Below are positions 1-10,636 of a DNA stretch of 64,000 nucleotides, piece by piece (position 1 is the stretch's first letter; each line of letters begins with the position of its first letter). Under the pieces are notes generated by a model. The model was not told the DNA's origin. It searched no databases and was given only the letters and a program-made list of their open reading frames with translations. The DNA is taken from NCBI GenBank assembly GCA_028671895.1, contig JAPMAC010000231.1, positions 8,458,001 to 8,522,000 on the forward strand, read 5' to 3'. The stretch comes from Oenanthe sinensis. Its lineage: Eukaryota > Streptophyta > Magnoliopsida > Apiales > Apiaceae. The translations under genes were made by a program, and so were the position numbers.

Positions 1-816
1 AATGAGAAAAGAAGTAGAAAAGACAAAGGGATACCACTAGCCGATAGTTAACAAAACTAGAAGAAAGATTCAATGATTTACTAACTATCGGATAAAACAA
101 ATAAAAAGAAAATATTTATTTCCGATAGTTAATAAATCAAGCAATAATTCCGATAGTTAATTTATTGGAGAATATTTCCGATAGTTAACATATCTCCGAT
201 AGTTGCTCAGCTTGAAGTAATTAATTTTATTTTCAAGAATTGTTTTATGTATCCGATAGTTAATTTACAGACACATCGATACTAAACAATTGCTCAGAAA
301 TTGTTCCGATACTTAAGAGAAACAGAAGTGGAGCTGCAACTTACTTTACTTGGCACAGAATGGGCCACGTATCCCAAGTTGAAAAAGACTACACAAAAGA
401 AGCAAAGGCATCGTCTTTGAAGATGATTCAACACATCTAACAGTCAGAGAGATACACAGAGCAATTAAGAAAGAAAACCAGAGAGCATTCAAGAGTAAAC
501 ACTGAAGCCATTAATTTTGTACACACAGCTGTTGTTACCCTTGTTGTTTTCATTAAAGCTTGTAACCTAACTGACTGTACTAGTGAATCATTGTAACTAA
601 TCGAAAGATTAGATTTGTGGAGCACCCTCGTGGTTTATATTAATAAAACGATATATTCCCCGAAGAACTGTGTTAATGTTAACTGTCTACATACCTTGTG
701 TTTGATTTAATAACTGTTCGAACTGTCAACTAGTCCATAACAAACCATTCCGCGAATATTTCATAAATTGGACAATATCGTATTCAACCCCCCTTCTACG
801 ATATTTGGGACTAACA
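1..816 (+). mobile_element. Sirevirus-like LTR, 3' part (family F1)
   Basis: The right end reads TTCAACCCCCCTTCTACG followed by GGGACTAACA, ending in CA at 816. Similar ends occur on the LTRs closing at 6056 and 28941 and, reverse-complemented, on the S1 LTRs. The left end is outside the window. No tRNA primer-binding site follows 816, so this is a 3' or solo LTR rather than a 5' LTR. No TSD can be tested because the left boundary is missing. The assignment rests on the shared LTR end and on the short-motif array in its left part. Confidence 0.6.
41..316 (+). repeat. dispersed CCGATAGTTAA motif array in LTR
   Basis: About eight copies of CCGATAGTTAA or one-base variants lie at roughly 41, 81 (reverse strand), 122, 150, 178, 196, 253 and 306. 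They are irregularly spaced, so this is not a simple tandem repeat. By analogy with the S1 and M1 LTRs they should lie in U3. I see no clear TATA box downstream in this LTR. Confidence 0.8.
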
Positions 817-1369
817 CTTTGGGTCAGTGACTCCCGAACCAGTTGGTCTTAGGGCACTAGGTTTTGAAACACCGCACCAGACTTAATTACTCGAGTAACA
901 AACGCCACAAAATAAGACTAGTCAATTCTACTTGTGCCCATCATCTCATCTATTTATTTTGAGGAATATTGGGTATTGACGTAGTTTATTCTTTTTCTCA
1001 TTTTTTTTGGCTATATATTTATTTTTCGCAAAAAAATTATTTGACATTGTTCTAACATGTGAGTTCTCTCTCAAGTATCGAATAACATCAAGAACTATAC
1101 AATCTTTCCAACAAAGGTCCTCTGCATATGTGCCGTCTTGAAATTTGGTGTAAAAATCGTTCGAAACAAGTTTCATAAAGAAAACCTTACTCGACTAAGT
1201 TCAAATCATCTAAAAGGCATTATATATATAATTTTTGAAAACAAATGCTAACACCAACTAGTCCTAAAGTTCAAATAGAGGATAGGACAACTCAACCTAA
1301 ATATTTCTATTTTTGGATTTTATATTTTGTATATTTTGTATTTTTTTTAAATTTTAACATTACTAGCAT
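817..1369. other. unassigned AT-rich interval
   Basis: This interval lies between the LTR end and the Athila-type fragment. A 76-codon minus-strand reading frame at 946-1176 has no recognisable domain. The interval may be the 3' non-coding part of the Athila-type element, since that element's strand orientation runs into it, but no LTR boundary, primer site or tract proves this. Confidence 0.35.
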
Positions 1370-3545
1370 CCTCCCCCATACCTAAATCATGCATTGTCCC
1401 CAATGTATGGAAATGAGAGAGATGTGATAAAATAACATGAAGAGATAATTCCTGACATGGGATGATGGAGAAGCAAAACTCGTTTATTCTGAAAACTTAC
1501 TTTATTCAGAGATCGACAAGGTGGATGACCTCTTCCTCCAGATCAACTGGCAATTCTAAAAATGGTTTGAGCCTTTGTCCATTGACTTGAAATATGTCAC
1601 CATTTTTAGGATTTTCAATTTCAATAGCACCATGAGGAAAAACTGTTTTAACAATGTATGGTCCTTCCCACCTAGATCTCAACTTTCCAGGAAAGAGATG
1701 CAGCCTAGAATTATATAAAAGAACTTTTTGTCCGGGAGAAAAGGATTTTCTCAAGATGTATTTATCATGAAACATTTTAGTTCTTTCTTTATAGATTTTA
1801 GCATTTTCATAGGCATCATTCCTCATTTTCTCTAACTCAGACAATTGCAACTTCCGATGACTACCAGCGGTGGATAAATCAAAGTTTAATTCTCTAATGG
1901 CCCACATGGCCCTATGTTCAAGTTCAACAGGGAGATGACACGCTTTACCAAACACCAGTCTGTAGGGAGACATACCCAAGATCATCTTAAAAGCAGTCTA
2001 ATAGGCCCATAATGCATCTATCAACTTAATGGACCGATATTTCCTATTCGAGTTGACAGTCTTTTCTAAAATTTGTTTGATTTGCTTATTAGAGACTTCA
2101 GCTTGACCACAAGTCTGAGGATGATAAGGGGTAGCCAATTTATGAGTGATGGAATACTTTTTCAAGAGAGATTCAAATTGATAATTTTTAAAGTGCTTTC
2201 CTTGGTCACTAATGATAGCTCTAGGTGTGCCAAATCGAGAAAAGATATTCTCTTTTAAGAATTTAAGGACGACCTTGTTATCATTAGTCTTAGTTGGTAT
2301 CGCTTCGACCCACTTAGACATGTAATCAACCGCTAAGAGAATGTAGAGATTACCAAACGAATTAGGAAAAGGGCCCATAAAATCTATTTCCCAAACATCA
2401 AAAATCTCAATGACAAGGATTGGACTCATTGGCATCATATTTCTTCTAGTGATTTTTCCTAAATGTTGACACCTACTACAAGCAGAACAGAATTCAGCAG
2501 CATCCTTAAACAAACTAGGCCAATAGAAACCACACTGAAGTATCTTCACGACTATTTTCTTAGCACTAAAATGACCTCCATAAGCTTAGTCATGACAAAA
2601 GGACAGTACGCTCCTAGCCTCATGGTTCAGAATACATTTCCTAATGATCTGGTCTGGGTAATGTTTAAAAAGATAAGGATCATCCCAAAAGAAGTGTTTG
2701 ACTTGGGATAAATTTTTTGATTTATCTTGCTTAGACTAATTGGAAGGAATTTCACCAGTGGCAAGGTAATTGACAATATTGGTGAACCAATGAGGAGTAG
2801 AAATTGAAAGAAGGTGTTCATCGGGAAAAGAATCATTTAAGGGTAAATCAATAGTGGAATCCACTACTAATCGAGATAGATGATCAGCAACAACATTTTA
2901 TGAACCCTTCTTATCCCTAATTTCTAGGTCAAATTCCTGAAGCAACAAGACCCACCTAATCAATTGAGCCTTTGAGTCTCTTTTGGAGAAAATGTATCTA
3001 AGAGATGCGTGATCGGTGTAAACAATGATTTTGGAACCAATAAGATACGACCGAAACTTCTCAAGGGCAAAGATTACTGCTAAGAGCTCTTTTTCCGTTG
3101 TGGATTAATTAAGTTGAACATCATTTAAAGTCTTGTTAGCGTAGTAAATGACATGAGGTATCTTATCTATTCGTTGACCTAACACCGCCCCTACCGCATA
3201 ATCTTAAGCGTCACACATTAACTCAAAAGGTTGATTCCAATCGGGGGACTTGATGATCGGGGCTGAAGTCATTTCTTTCTTAAGGTGGTCAAAAGATTGA
3301 ACACACTCACTAGTAAACTCGAATTTGACCTCCTTAGAAAGAAGGTTGGTCAAGGGTCTAGCCTTCTTACTAAAATCCTTAATGAAATGTCGATAGAAAC
3401 CAACATGTCCTAAAAAGGAGCGAATTTCTTTGACAGATTTTGGTGGAGGGAGATTAGCAATAAAGTCGACTTTGGCCTTATCAACTTTGATTCCCTTTTC
3501 AGAAATTTTGAGTGCATCTTGGCCATTCACCAGTCTAAAAGACTA
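1370..3545 (-). pseudogene. Athila-type Ty3/Gypsy pol fragment (RT end, RNase H, integrase)
   Basis: Read on the minus strand, the 3' end of reverse transcriptase (with SFLGHVGFYRHFIKDFSK) is followed by RNase H and integrase. The integrase has a CSACSRC zinc-binding part, an IDFMGPFP catalytic Asp, an ISDQGKHF second Asp and an AEVSNKQI Glu. It closes with MSPYRLVFGKACHLPVELEH, a sequence typical of the Athila lineage. The integrase is nearly continuous from about 2610 to 1506, broken by a TAG at about 1995 and an upstream TAA in the HHCC region; the RNase H part has several breaks. Gag, protease and most of RT are missing: the fragment stops abruptly near 3545 where unrelated plus-strand sequence begins. 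No LTR was identified. Confidence 0.85.
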
Positions 3546-5120
3546 AAGGCTTTTTAGAAGAAGTCTTCTCTACAAAAACATGGTCATTATCCATATGAAG
3601 ATACTGATGCCTCTTTCCTTGAAGATGACAGAACAATCAATGATGAAATTAAGGCTGAGACAGAGAATGTTACTGCACAATTAGCTAGTGTGGTCACTGG
3701 TGTTGATAATACAACTTCTCTTCTCAGTACTAGATTTGACAGAATTCATTCACCTTAATTATCCAAAGAAGTTACTTTCAAGGATGCTATTGCTGCCATC
3801 ACTACTACCAAGCCAATCTCCAAACTACAGTCTCTGATCTAAACACCAAGGTTGATTCAGTCATTACAGCACATGCCAATATCTCTACAGTGCTTGAACA
3901 TATTCTTTTGGCTGTCACAAGAAGTGATGATGTCAAAAAGGGGGAGAAGAAAGTTGGTGATTCCTCTAGGAGAAATAAGGATGATGTGTGCAAGGAGGCT
4001 AAAAGGGAGTTAAAAGGAGGAGAGATGGTGATGATGATGTAGCTGATGGTAGTTCTCATGGTCCTAGGGGTCCTTGTGGTATGCAATAAAAATAATCTGG
4101 AATGGCTGGAATAACAAAAACTCAAACACACCAGTCAGGGACTGGATATGGTAAGTCGGAGTCTAAGCCGGACTATGATAAGAAAAAGAAAAAGTCAGAC
4201 TCTGATGAGGTCAAAGAACCTACTTACTAGCAATATAGTCAATCAAATCTGCAACTAAGAGCTCAAAAGAAGACAGGGCTTGGAGGTTTTGAAGAATCTG
4301 AAATTGACAGAACATCAACTCTATCCAGGGATCCTCAATCCTTGACAGATAGGCAATTTGAGAAGATTACATAAAATACTTAAACAAAGTGGTATCTGCT
4401 CAAATTGTTTATAATGTTTTTGAAAGAAAGGTGCAAGAAGGACATGGAGGCACATAAAAGGTGAAAAATGAGATGTTGGTATATTTCTTAGAAGGTGGAT
4501 CCGCAAGATGGATTAGTCAATCAAACTTTATCTTTTTCAAACAGGCTGAGGAATTACAGTATATTAGATTTCTCCTACAAATTTCTTATGAAGTGAATAA
4601 AAGCAAAGAAGCTGTCTACACAAATGGTTCAAGGAGATTGATAGGAAGCTGACTCTGCATAGACAGACAAATCGACAGATGATCAAATTTTCTTTAAAAT
4701 ATGTTGATGCTGAAGGAAATGATCAAGACATGCTAGTAGAAGAAAAGCTAATCAAATTTCAAGAGGGTGTGGGTCATTACTTTGGATTTCAACCTATGAG
4801 TGGGAAAGTTAGTGTTCTAATGTTGAAGGATTTAAAAGAACAAGAAATCAGTGTAAATGATTTGAGAGTAGTTTATTGTCAAATCAAATGTTCAAATGAA
4901 GAAATTAAAGAAGTGTGTTGGTGAAGCTCTTGCTACTGTGGAGGAAAATATGTTGAATTCATTTTTGAAGAATAATACATCCTTTGAGAAGATTAATTAA
5001 GAAGTAATTCTTTTTCCTTATACAGATTTATTGTTCTAGATTAATTGTTTCATTCTTTAGTTTTGACATCATCAAACCTTGATTTATGCTTACTTTTTAT
5101 AAAGCATAAATAGGAGAGAT
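3546..5120 (+). pseudogene. P1: Sirevirus-like 3' internal region with broken ORF3
   Basis: Plus-strand coding remnants include a heptad-like stretch (about 3800-3930), a KKGEKK segment at 3935-3950, a lysine-rich part, and an open piece at 4679-4924 with no domain I can name. The same order (coiled coil, then KGEK, then a C-terminal part) is seen in S1 ORF3 (34519-37915), in P3 and in P4. I therefore call this the extra 3' ORF found between pol and the 3' LTR of Sireviruses. It is interrupted by many stops. A purine tract TAGGAGAGAT at 5111-5120 abuts the LTR, as expected for a polypurine tract. The left edge at about 3545 is an abrupt junction with the Athila-type fragment. Confidence 0.6.
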
Positions 5121-6056
5121 TGTTAGGAATATATTAATTTAATGATGCACAAAATGCTAGAACAAGATTTAGCATAACTTATTTGTAATAAGTCTCTTTA
5201 GTCTTTGAAATTTTATAATCAGAGTCTGGTTAGCCAACATTCTTGTACTTGGAATATTTTTTGTAGAAAGTGAAACCAGAGTCTAGATAAAGATCAGAGT
5301 CTGGGAGGTGATCAGAGTCCATAGACTATAGGAGTCTACAATCTGTCAGAGTCTACAAAATGATCAGAGTCTATAGTCTAGCAGAGTTTGAAGATTTTAG
5401 AGTCTACGAAGTCAAAGCTGAATTTGGAAGATGATCACAGAAAATGGAAGTCTTCGAAGATAAAGCCAAATATATTACAGATATGCTATGGGAAGGAAGG
5501 AGAATTATAGAAGGAAACTGTCAACTAATAATTAGGAATTACATTCCTATTATAATTTGATTTTTTATTATTAGTTGATAGGCAGCTCTCTATATATAAA
5601 CACTCTATGTAACATAATTGAAAGAGTGTGAGAATAAATCGATGTTTTTGAGAGCATAGAGATAGAGAGAGTTGTTGTGAGAAACACAAAGAAGCTGTTA
5701 AGGTTTGTGTACACATTAGGAGAGTTCGTTTTTATACATTAATAAAACAAAAGTTTTTATTCATATCTTCATGTTTAATCTTTGTTCCATATTCAAGTCT
5801 TTAATTCTTATTGAGTTGATTTTAATCAGGCAGAAAAAAAACACAAGTATTCAACACCCCTTCTACTTGTGCAACTGGGAAAACAGAAGTGTAGCACCTC
5901 AAGGATTTAATAATATATCTTTATTTCCCTGAATCGTTGTATTTCAATTACTACCATTTTTATGTCTCAAGAACACAAACACTTAATCCGTAATTAATCA
6001 AAAATCTACCAACATCATATTCAACCCTCCCTTCTATGATGATTTAGGACCTAACA
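5121..6056 (+). mobile_element. P1 3' LTR (family F2), 936 bp
   Basis: It starts TGTTAGGAAT directly after the polypurine tract and ends TTTAGGACCTAACA at 6056. A TATA box, TATATATAAA, lies at 5591-5600, followed by a GTGAGAATAAA-type downstream stretch. Because a PPT precedes it, this is the 3' LTR of a plus-strand element whose 5' end is lost. The Angela element A1 inserted 3 bp past its right end; the A1 TSD (CAATG) includes the last CA of this LTR. Confidence 0.8.
5218..5412 (+). repeat. CAGAGTCTA/G motif array in U3 of P1 LTR
   Basis: About nine copies of ATCAGAGTCTGG, CAGAGTCTACA and similar variants are packed into about 195 bp, starting about 370 bp upstream of the TATA box at 5591. 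The interval also includes inverted versions (TAGACTAT). The exact 11-mer ATCAGAGTCTG recurs, reverse-complemented, in the ORF3 remnant at about 4195. Confidence 0.75.
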
Positions 6057-6059
6057 ATG

Positions 6060-7656
6060 TGTTAGTATTGGTGTCCTAGAGACAATACTTTTAATGTTTT
6101 ATTGAAAACAATTAAGGATTATGTTTTATGTGATTATTTAATTATTATTTATTATGTCTTTTTTTACTGCGTTATAAATTGAAAGGATAATAAATGTCCT
6201 TGGAATATTAATACGTAATATATATCTTTAAGTATGTGACTTAAAAATGAGATTATATGAATAGTATTTTATTCCTAAAATTCCCTAGTCAAGTATTATT
6301 ATTTAAGGACAATAATAATGCAATAAAACTAGTATGTTTGTTGACGGATGACCACATCTCATTGGTCATAGGTATGGTGATACTAAAGTCAAGAACATAA
6401 GTGTATGTATCAATACATGACACTGGAATGACCCGCCGTGAGATTCTACATGTTAATAAGTGTCATAAGAAATCTCACTGTGATAATGATGTAATGATCC
6501 TCTGACTTGAAATCATTATATATCTATACGAGAATTAATATACTTTGATTACACTCAAAGTTACCTTTAACCGGGTAATGATAAAGGTGTACATTGGGTA
6601 TGCTATGAATCGTATGAGGAATATGAATGATAGATATAGGATTTAACCCTCCAATTCTAGGAGTGATATTATTGGCCTCTTGATTGAGTGAGACTATGAA
6701 ATGCATGGCCATGCTCAAATATTGATTTGTTTAAATAGTCTACTCATTGATCAAGGAAACCGAGATTAAACGTTGAAGAGGATGACACTATACATGCCTC
6801 GAGTTTGATCTATAATATAAGGTTAAATGGATTATATTACATGAAACATTATTCACGAAAGGTTTAATTGAATCACCAATTATTATTGTTACTTGGGTAG
6901 CAATGATGTATTACTAGATGCCGCTCATTGTTTATAATTTTATTATTAGATAATAAAATTATTGCCAACGTAATAATAACCTAAAGGGTCACACACAAAG
7001 AACGTCAAAACGGAGGTTTATTTAAATTACGAATTTAAATATATTATTGTTTATTTGAATTTAATTATTGAATTAATTAAGTGGGACTTGATTAATTATA
7101 TTAGAATTTGAATTTAATAAGTATTATTATTATTCGAATTTAATTATTGAATTAATTAAGTGGGACTTGATTAATTATATTAGAATTCAGATTTAATAAT
7201 AATAATAACCCAAAGTCATAATGGGTTTTGGAAACCACATGGATTAGGGTTAGGCCCAAAATCTCTCTCTCCCCTATATATACATAATGATGTATAGTAT
7301 TAGGGTTTAATCATCAAATTTCGTTTTTAGAGAAAAACCCTAGCTGCTCAACATCAAGAGAGGCTAGAGAAAGAGAGAGAGAGAGAGAGGCAAACAATTC
7401 GGCTAGTACCGATTCCGGTGATCGTAGGACGATCGGGCGTTCGTGTGGACTTCTTTAGAGAGCAAATCTTTGCAACAAAGTACTGCTGTGATTCATCTTT
7501 CTGGACCTCCATTAAACAGCATATGAAAGCTTTGTTAAGGTACATACTTCTTCACCATAATCATCCAACGTTATACATGGATCCTGCGATTGGGTTTCGA
7601 TTTTTTTTATTGTTTTTACGTTAATTCCGCTGTGTTTTCATGCCCGAAACCCTTCA
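6060..7656 (+). repeat. A1 5' LTR
   Basis: 1,597 bp, starting TGTTAGTATT and ending CCCTTCA. It contains a direct duplication of about 79 bp (7054 and 7133 onward) built around AATTAATTAAGTGGGACTTG. A GA microsatellite lies near 7370-7390. Confidence 0.95.
7275..7282 (+). promoter_or_regulatory. TATA box of A1 5' LTR
   Basis: TATATATA follows a CTCTCTCTCCCC tract. The same sequence is at 14322-14329 in the 3' LTR and, reverse-complemented, in the A4 LTR near 46580. Transcription would start about 30 bp downstream, which marks the U3/R border. Confidence 0.65.
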
Positions 7657-7657
7657 A

Positions 7658-7669
7658 TGGCATCAGAGC
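7658..7669 (+). other. A1 primer-binding site (tRNA-iMet type)
   Basis: TGGCATCAGAGC lies one base after the LTR. It differs by one base from TGGTATCAGAGC, the complement of the plant initiator-methionine tRNA 3' end. Confidence 0.85.
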
Positions 7670-9476
7670 TACGTGTATAATGGGATGATTTGGTTATGTG
7701 TTTAACAGTTTTTCGATGTATGTAAACATATATTTGATATGCCATGACTATATATTGATATATATGTTTTATATGATTTTGAATATATGATATTCATGTG
7801 TTGTATAATCATGGGATGATTGTGTGTATTGCTGTATGTATATGATACATGTTTGTTCTTGTTATGGAAATCGTATTCGATACGAATTCTGAAACGGCTT
7901 CGGTAGATTTTCTGAAATCTGTGTCTAGTGTCCGATTTTCACAAACGATATGTGTTTTCTGACTGGAATCGTGTCACTGATCAATACTGAGAAGTCAGCT
8001 TCGCGTCTGTAAGCCGTTTGACGACGTTACAGGCCCCGAAACGGCGATTTATTATTTTCTGAAATTTCTTTGATTTTCTGAAATTTTGAAATTTATTATA
8101 TATGATTATATGATATGTTTATATAATCTGAGATATATTACATGTGTTATGTGATAACATGGTGGATGGTTATGGCCTAAAGACCCATAGGATAGTGGTT
8201 TTGTTTTATGGTTTTGGTTTCTAAATACGACTTGCATGTCGTTTATTCATTGTAATTGTTAATCTCGAATGTAACTCGAGTTCTTCTTGTAATTTCATTA
8301 GAATAGATTTATTTATTATTCAATGTAATTGTTCAATGGAGATTTATAAGCAAGGAAGCTAGGAGGCAATCCAGATGATGGAGCAATGAAGAAGATAAAA
8401 CATGTAATAGTGTAGTATTTGAAACCACCATAGATTGACCTTGATAATTCCATTAGCTTGGAAATATCACATTGGATGGGGCCATATCCAAACACGTTTA
8501 ATTTATGCACAATACATATATGTATATGAATGCATGTGTAGATATGTATGTGTTGGAATGATGTATGTATTAGATACGACACCCATGCCATGTCTGCTTA
8601 AGAAAGATAAAATCTGTAACGATTCAAGATTTTAAAATTAACAAACGATCATGAGATTCTTGTGTTTATGAAATATGGATTTTTAAAACACGGAATTAAA
8701 TATTGATTTTTGATATCTATAACTGGGATTTTCTGACAAAAACGGATATGCGTATTCGTAAGGCTGATGGGTTTTAAGTGTGACCACTGGTATCCTCCAT
8801 CTACCTGGGAAATGAACAATTTAAGATGTCAATTTGAAATATTTGGTTCAAGGAAAAATTGAGGATCTCTTTATGATGTGATCATGATCGTTATAAATTT
8901 TCTAAACCCCTTAACAAAATATTAAGTTTTACTCGGATGCTTTCCAATGAATGAACACTCATCGAATCCTAAATCGATTAGAGGAAGGATTGTCAGTGGC
9001 AGGGGACTCCTATCTATCGTGGTGAGATGCGACGAATATAAACGGTTATATTCGGCCGTTGTATCATTGGGTCTAACTTAACTGAGTCGTCATAATAAGG
9101 TGAAAATAAACGGTTATATTCAACCATTATGAACTTAGAAGCATAGAGTTTGGTTAAAAGTCTATTAGATAGATAAGATCAATCGTTGTTCACCAAACTA
9201 TCCAAGAATTATAAATGATATAATTGACAACTGTTGTCTACCTAAATAATCATTTTGTAAGGACTTCCAGTGGTTGACTTAGGACATGATGAAATATGGA
9301 TCTTGGCTCACTAGAAAGAATTATGGGATATACTTTCCAAATTAATAGTAAGGGCTATTAATTTGATAAAAATAGTGGGAGATATATTATGAATATATCA
9401 TAATCATTTGAACATAATAAATAACTCAGACAATCTAATGTTTATTTTATGCATTTTAAACATTGTAGATATTTAA
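7670..9476 (+). other. A1 untranslated leader
   Basis: About 1.8 kb between PBS and gag without a supportable gene. The short frames here are interrupted and lack domains. A leader of this length is usual for Angela/BARE elements. Confidence 0.7.
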
Positions 9477-10636
9477 ATGGCAAACAATAGAAATACTTTC
9501 TCCGTACGAGCAACCCTTGAGAAGGACAAGCTGACAGTAACTAACTTCCTGGATTGGTATAGGAATTTGAGGATTGTCCTCAGGCAAGAGCGTAAGCTCC
9601 ATGTCATTGAAATTCCTTCACCTGCTCCTCCTGCTGAGAATGCAACTCGTGTTCAGCAAAATGCTTATCAGAAGCATATTGATGATGTGAATGATATTGC
9701 ATGTCTCATGCTGGCAACCATGAGTGTTGAGCTTCAAAAACAACATGAGCATATGGATGCTTATGAGATGATTGAACACCTTCAAAGAATGTTTGAGGGA
9801 CAAGCTCATCAAGAAAGGTTCGACACGAGCAAAGCACTGTATGCTTGCAAACAGGGAGAGCGTGAACCTGTTGAACCACATGTTCTGAAGATGATAGGTT
9901 ATATTGAGTATCTTGATACTTTGGGTTTCCCGATTGGTTTGGAAGCTCAGATTGACTTAATCTTGCAATCTTTGAACCGCAACTATACTCATTTTGTTAT
10001 GAACTACAATATGAATGAGATAGACAAAACACCCACTGAATTGTTGGCCATGTTACGAACTACTGAAACCAACATGAAAAGGCTGAACCTGCTGCCATGT
10101 TGATGGTAGATAACAAAGGTAAGGCTAATAGGAAAGGCAAATGGAAGGGAAAGAAGAAGATTGGATCTGCTTCTGGTCCCAAGCCAAAGGCTAATCCCAA
10201 ACAGGCTTTAAAGCCTAAGGGTGTTGTTGCAAAGGGTGATTGTCACTACTATGGTAAACTAGGTCATTGGAAGAGAAACTGTCATGCTTATTTGGAGGAT
10301 CTGAAGAAGAAGAAGGCTGGTCAAGCTTCTGATTCAAGTATTTATGTTATAGAGGTCAATTTGTCAACTTCTACATCATGGGTATTGGATACTGGATGTG
10401 GTTCTCACATTTGTATAAATGTACATGAACTACAAAGGAGTAGGACTTTGGCTAAAGGAGAGGTCGACCTACGAGTTGGCAATGGAGCAAAGGTTGCTGT
10501 TTTAGGTGTAGGGACTTATTATTTATCATTGCCCACTGGGCTTATTTTAGAACTTGAGAACTGTTTTTACGTGCCTGCAATTTGCAGAAACATTATTTCG
10601 GTTTCTTGTTTAGACAAGAAAGGTTTTGCATTTTAA
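9477..10636 (+). pseudogene. A1 gag and start of protease (frameshifted)
   Basis: An ATG at 9477 opens 208 codons of Copia gag; this is the capsid-forming part. Near 10085 a one-base change shifts the frame, and gag continues at 10097 with a lysine-rich nucleocapsid. The zinc knuckle at about 10241-10280 reads CHYYGKLGHWKRNC, with Tyr where the second Cys of C-X2-C-X4-H-X4-C should be, so zinc binding is doubtful. The aspartic protease motif follows as WVLDTGCGSHIC, with the catalytic Asp-Thr-Gly intact. A TAA at 10634-10636 stops the frame. Confidence 0.9.

Noticed and set aside
437..625. 62-codon minus-strand frame in the first LTR
   Set aside because: No domain; antisense in an LTR with AT-rich composition.
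8316..8635. Overlapping frames on both strands in the A1 leader
   Set aside because: They lie in the known long untranslated leader of Angela elements and have no domain.
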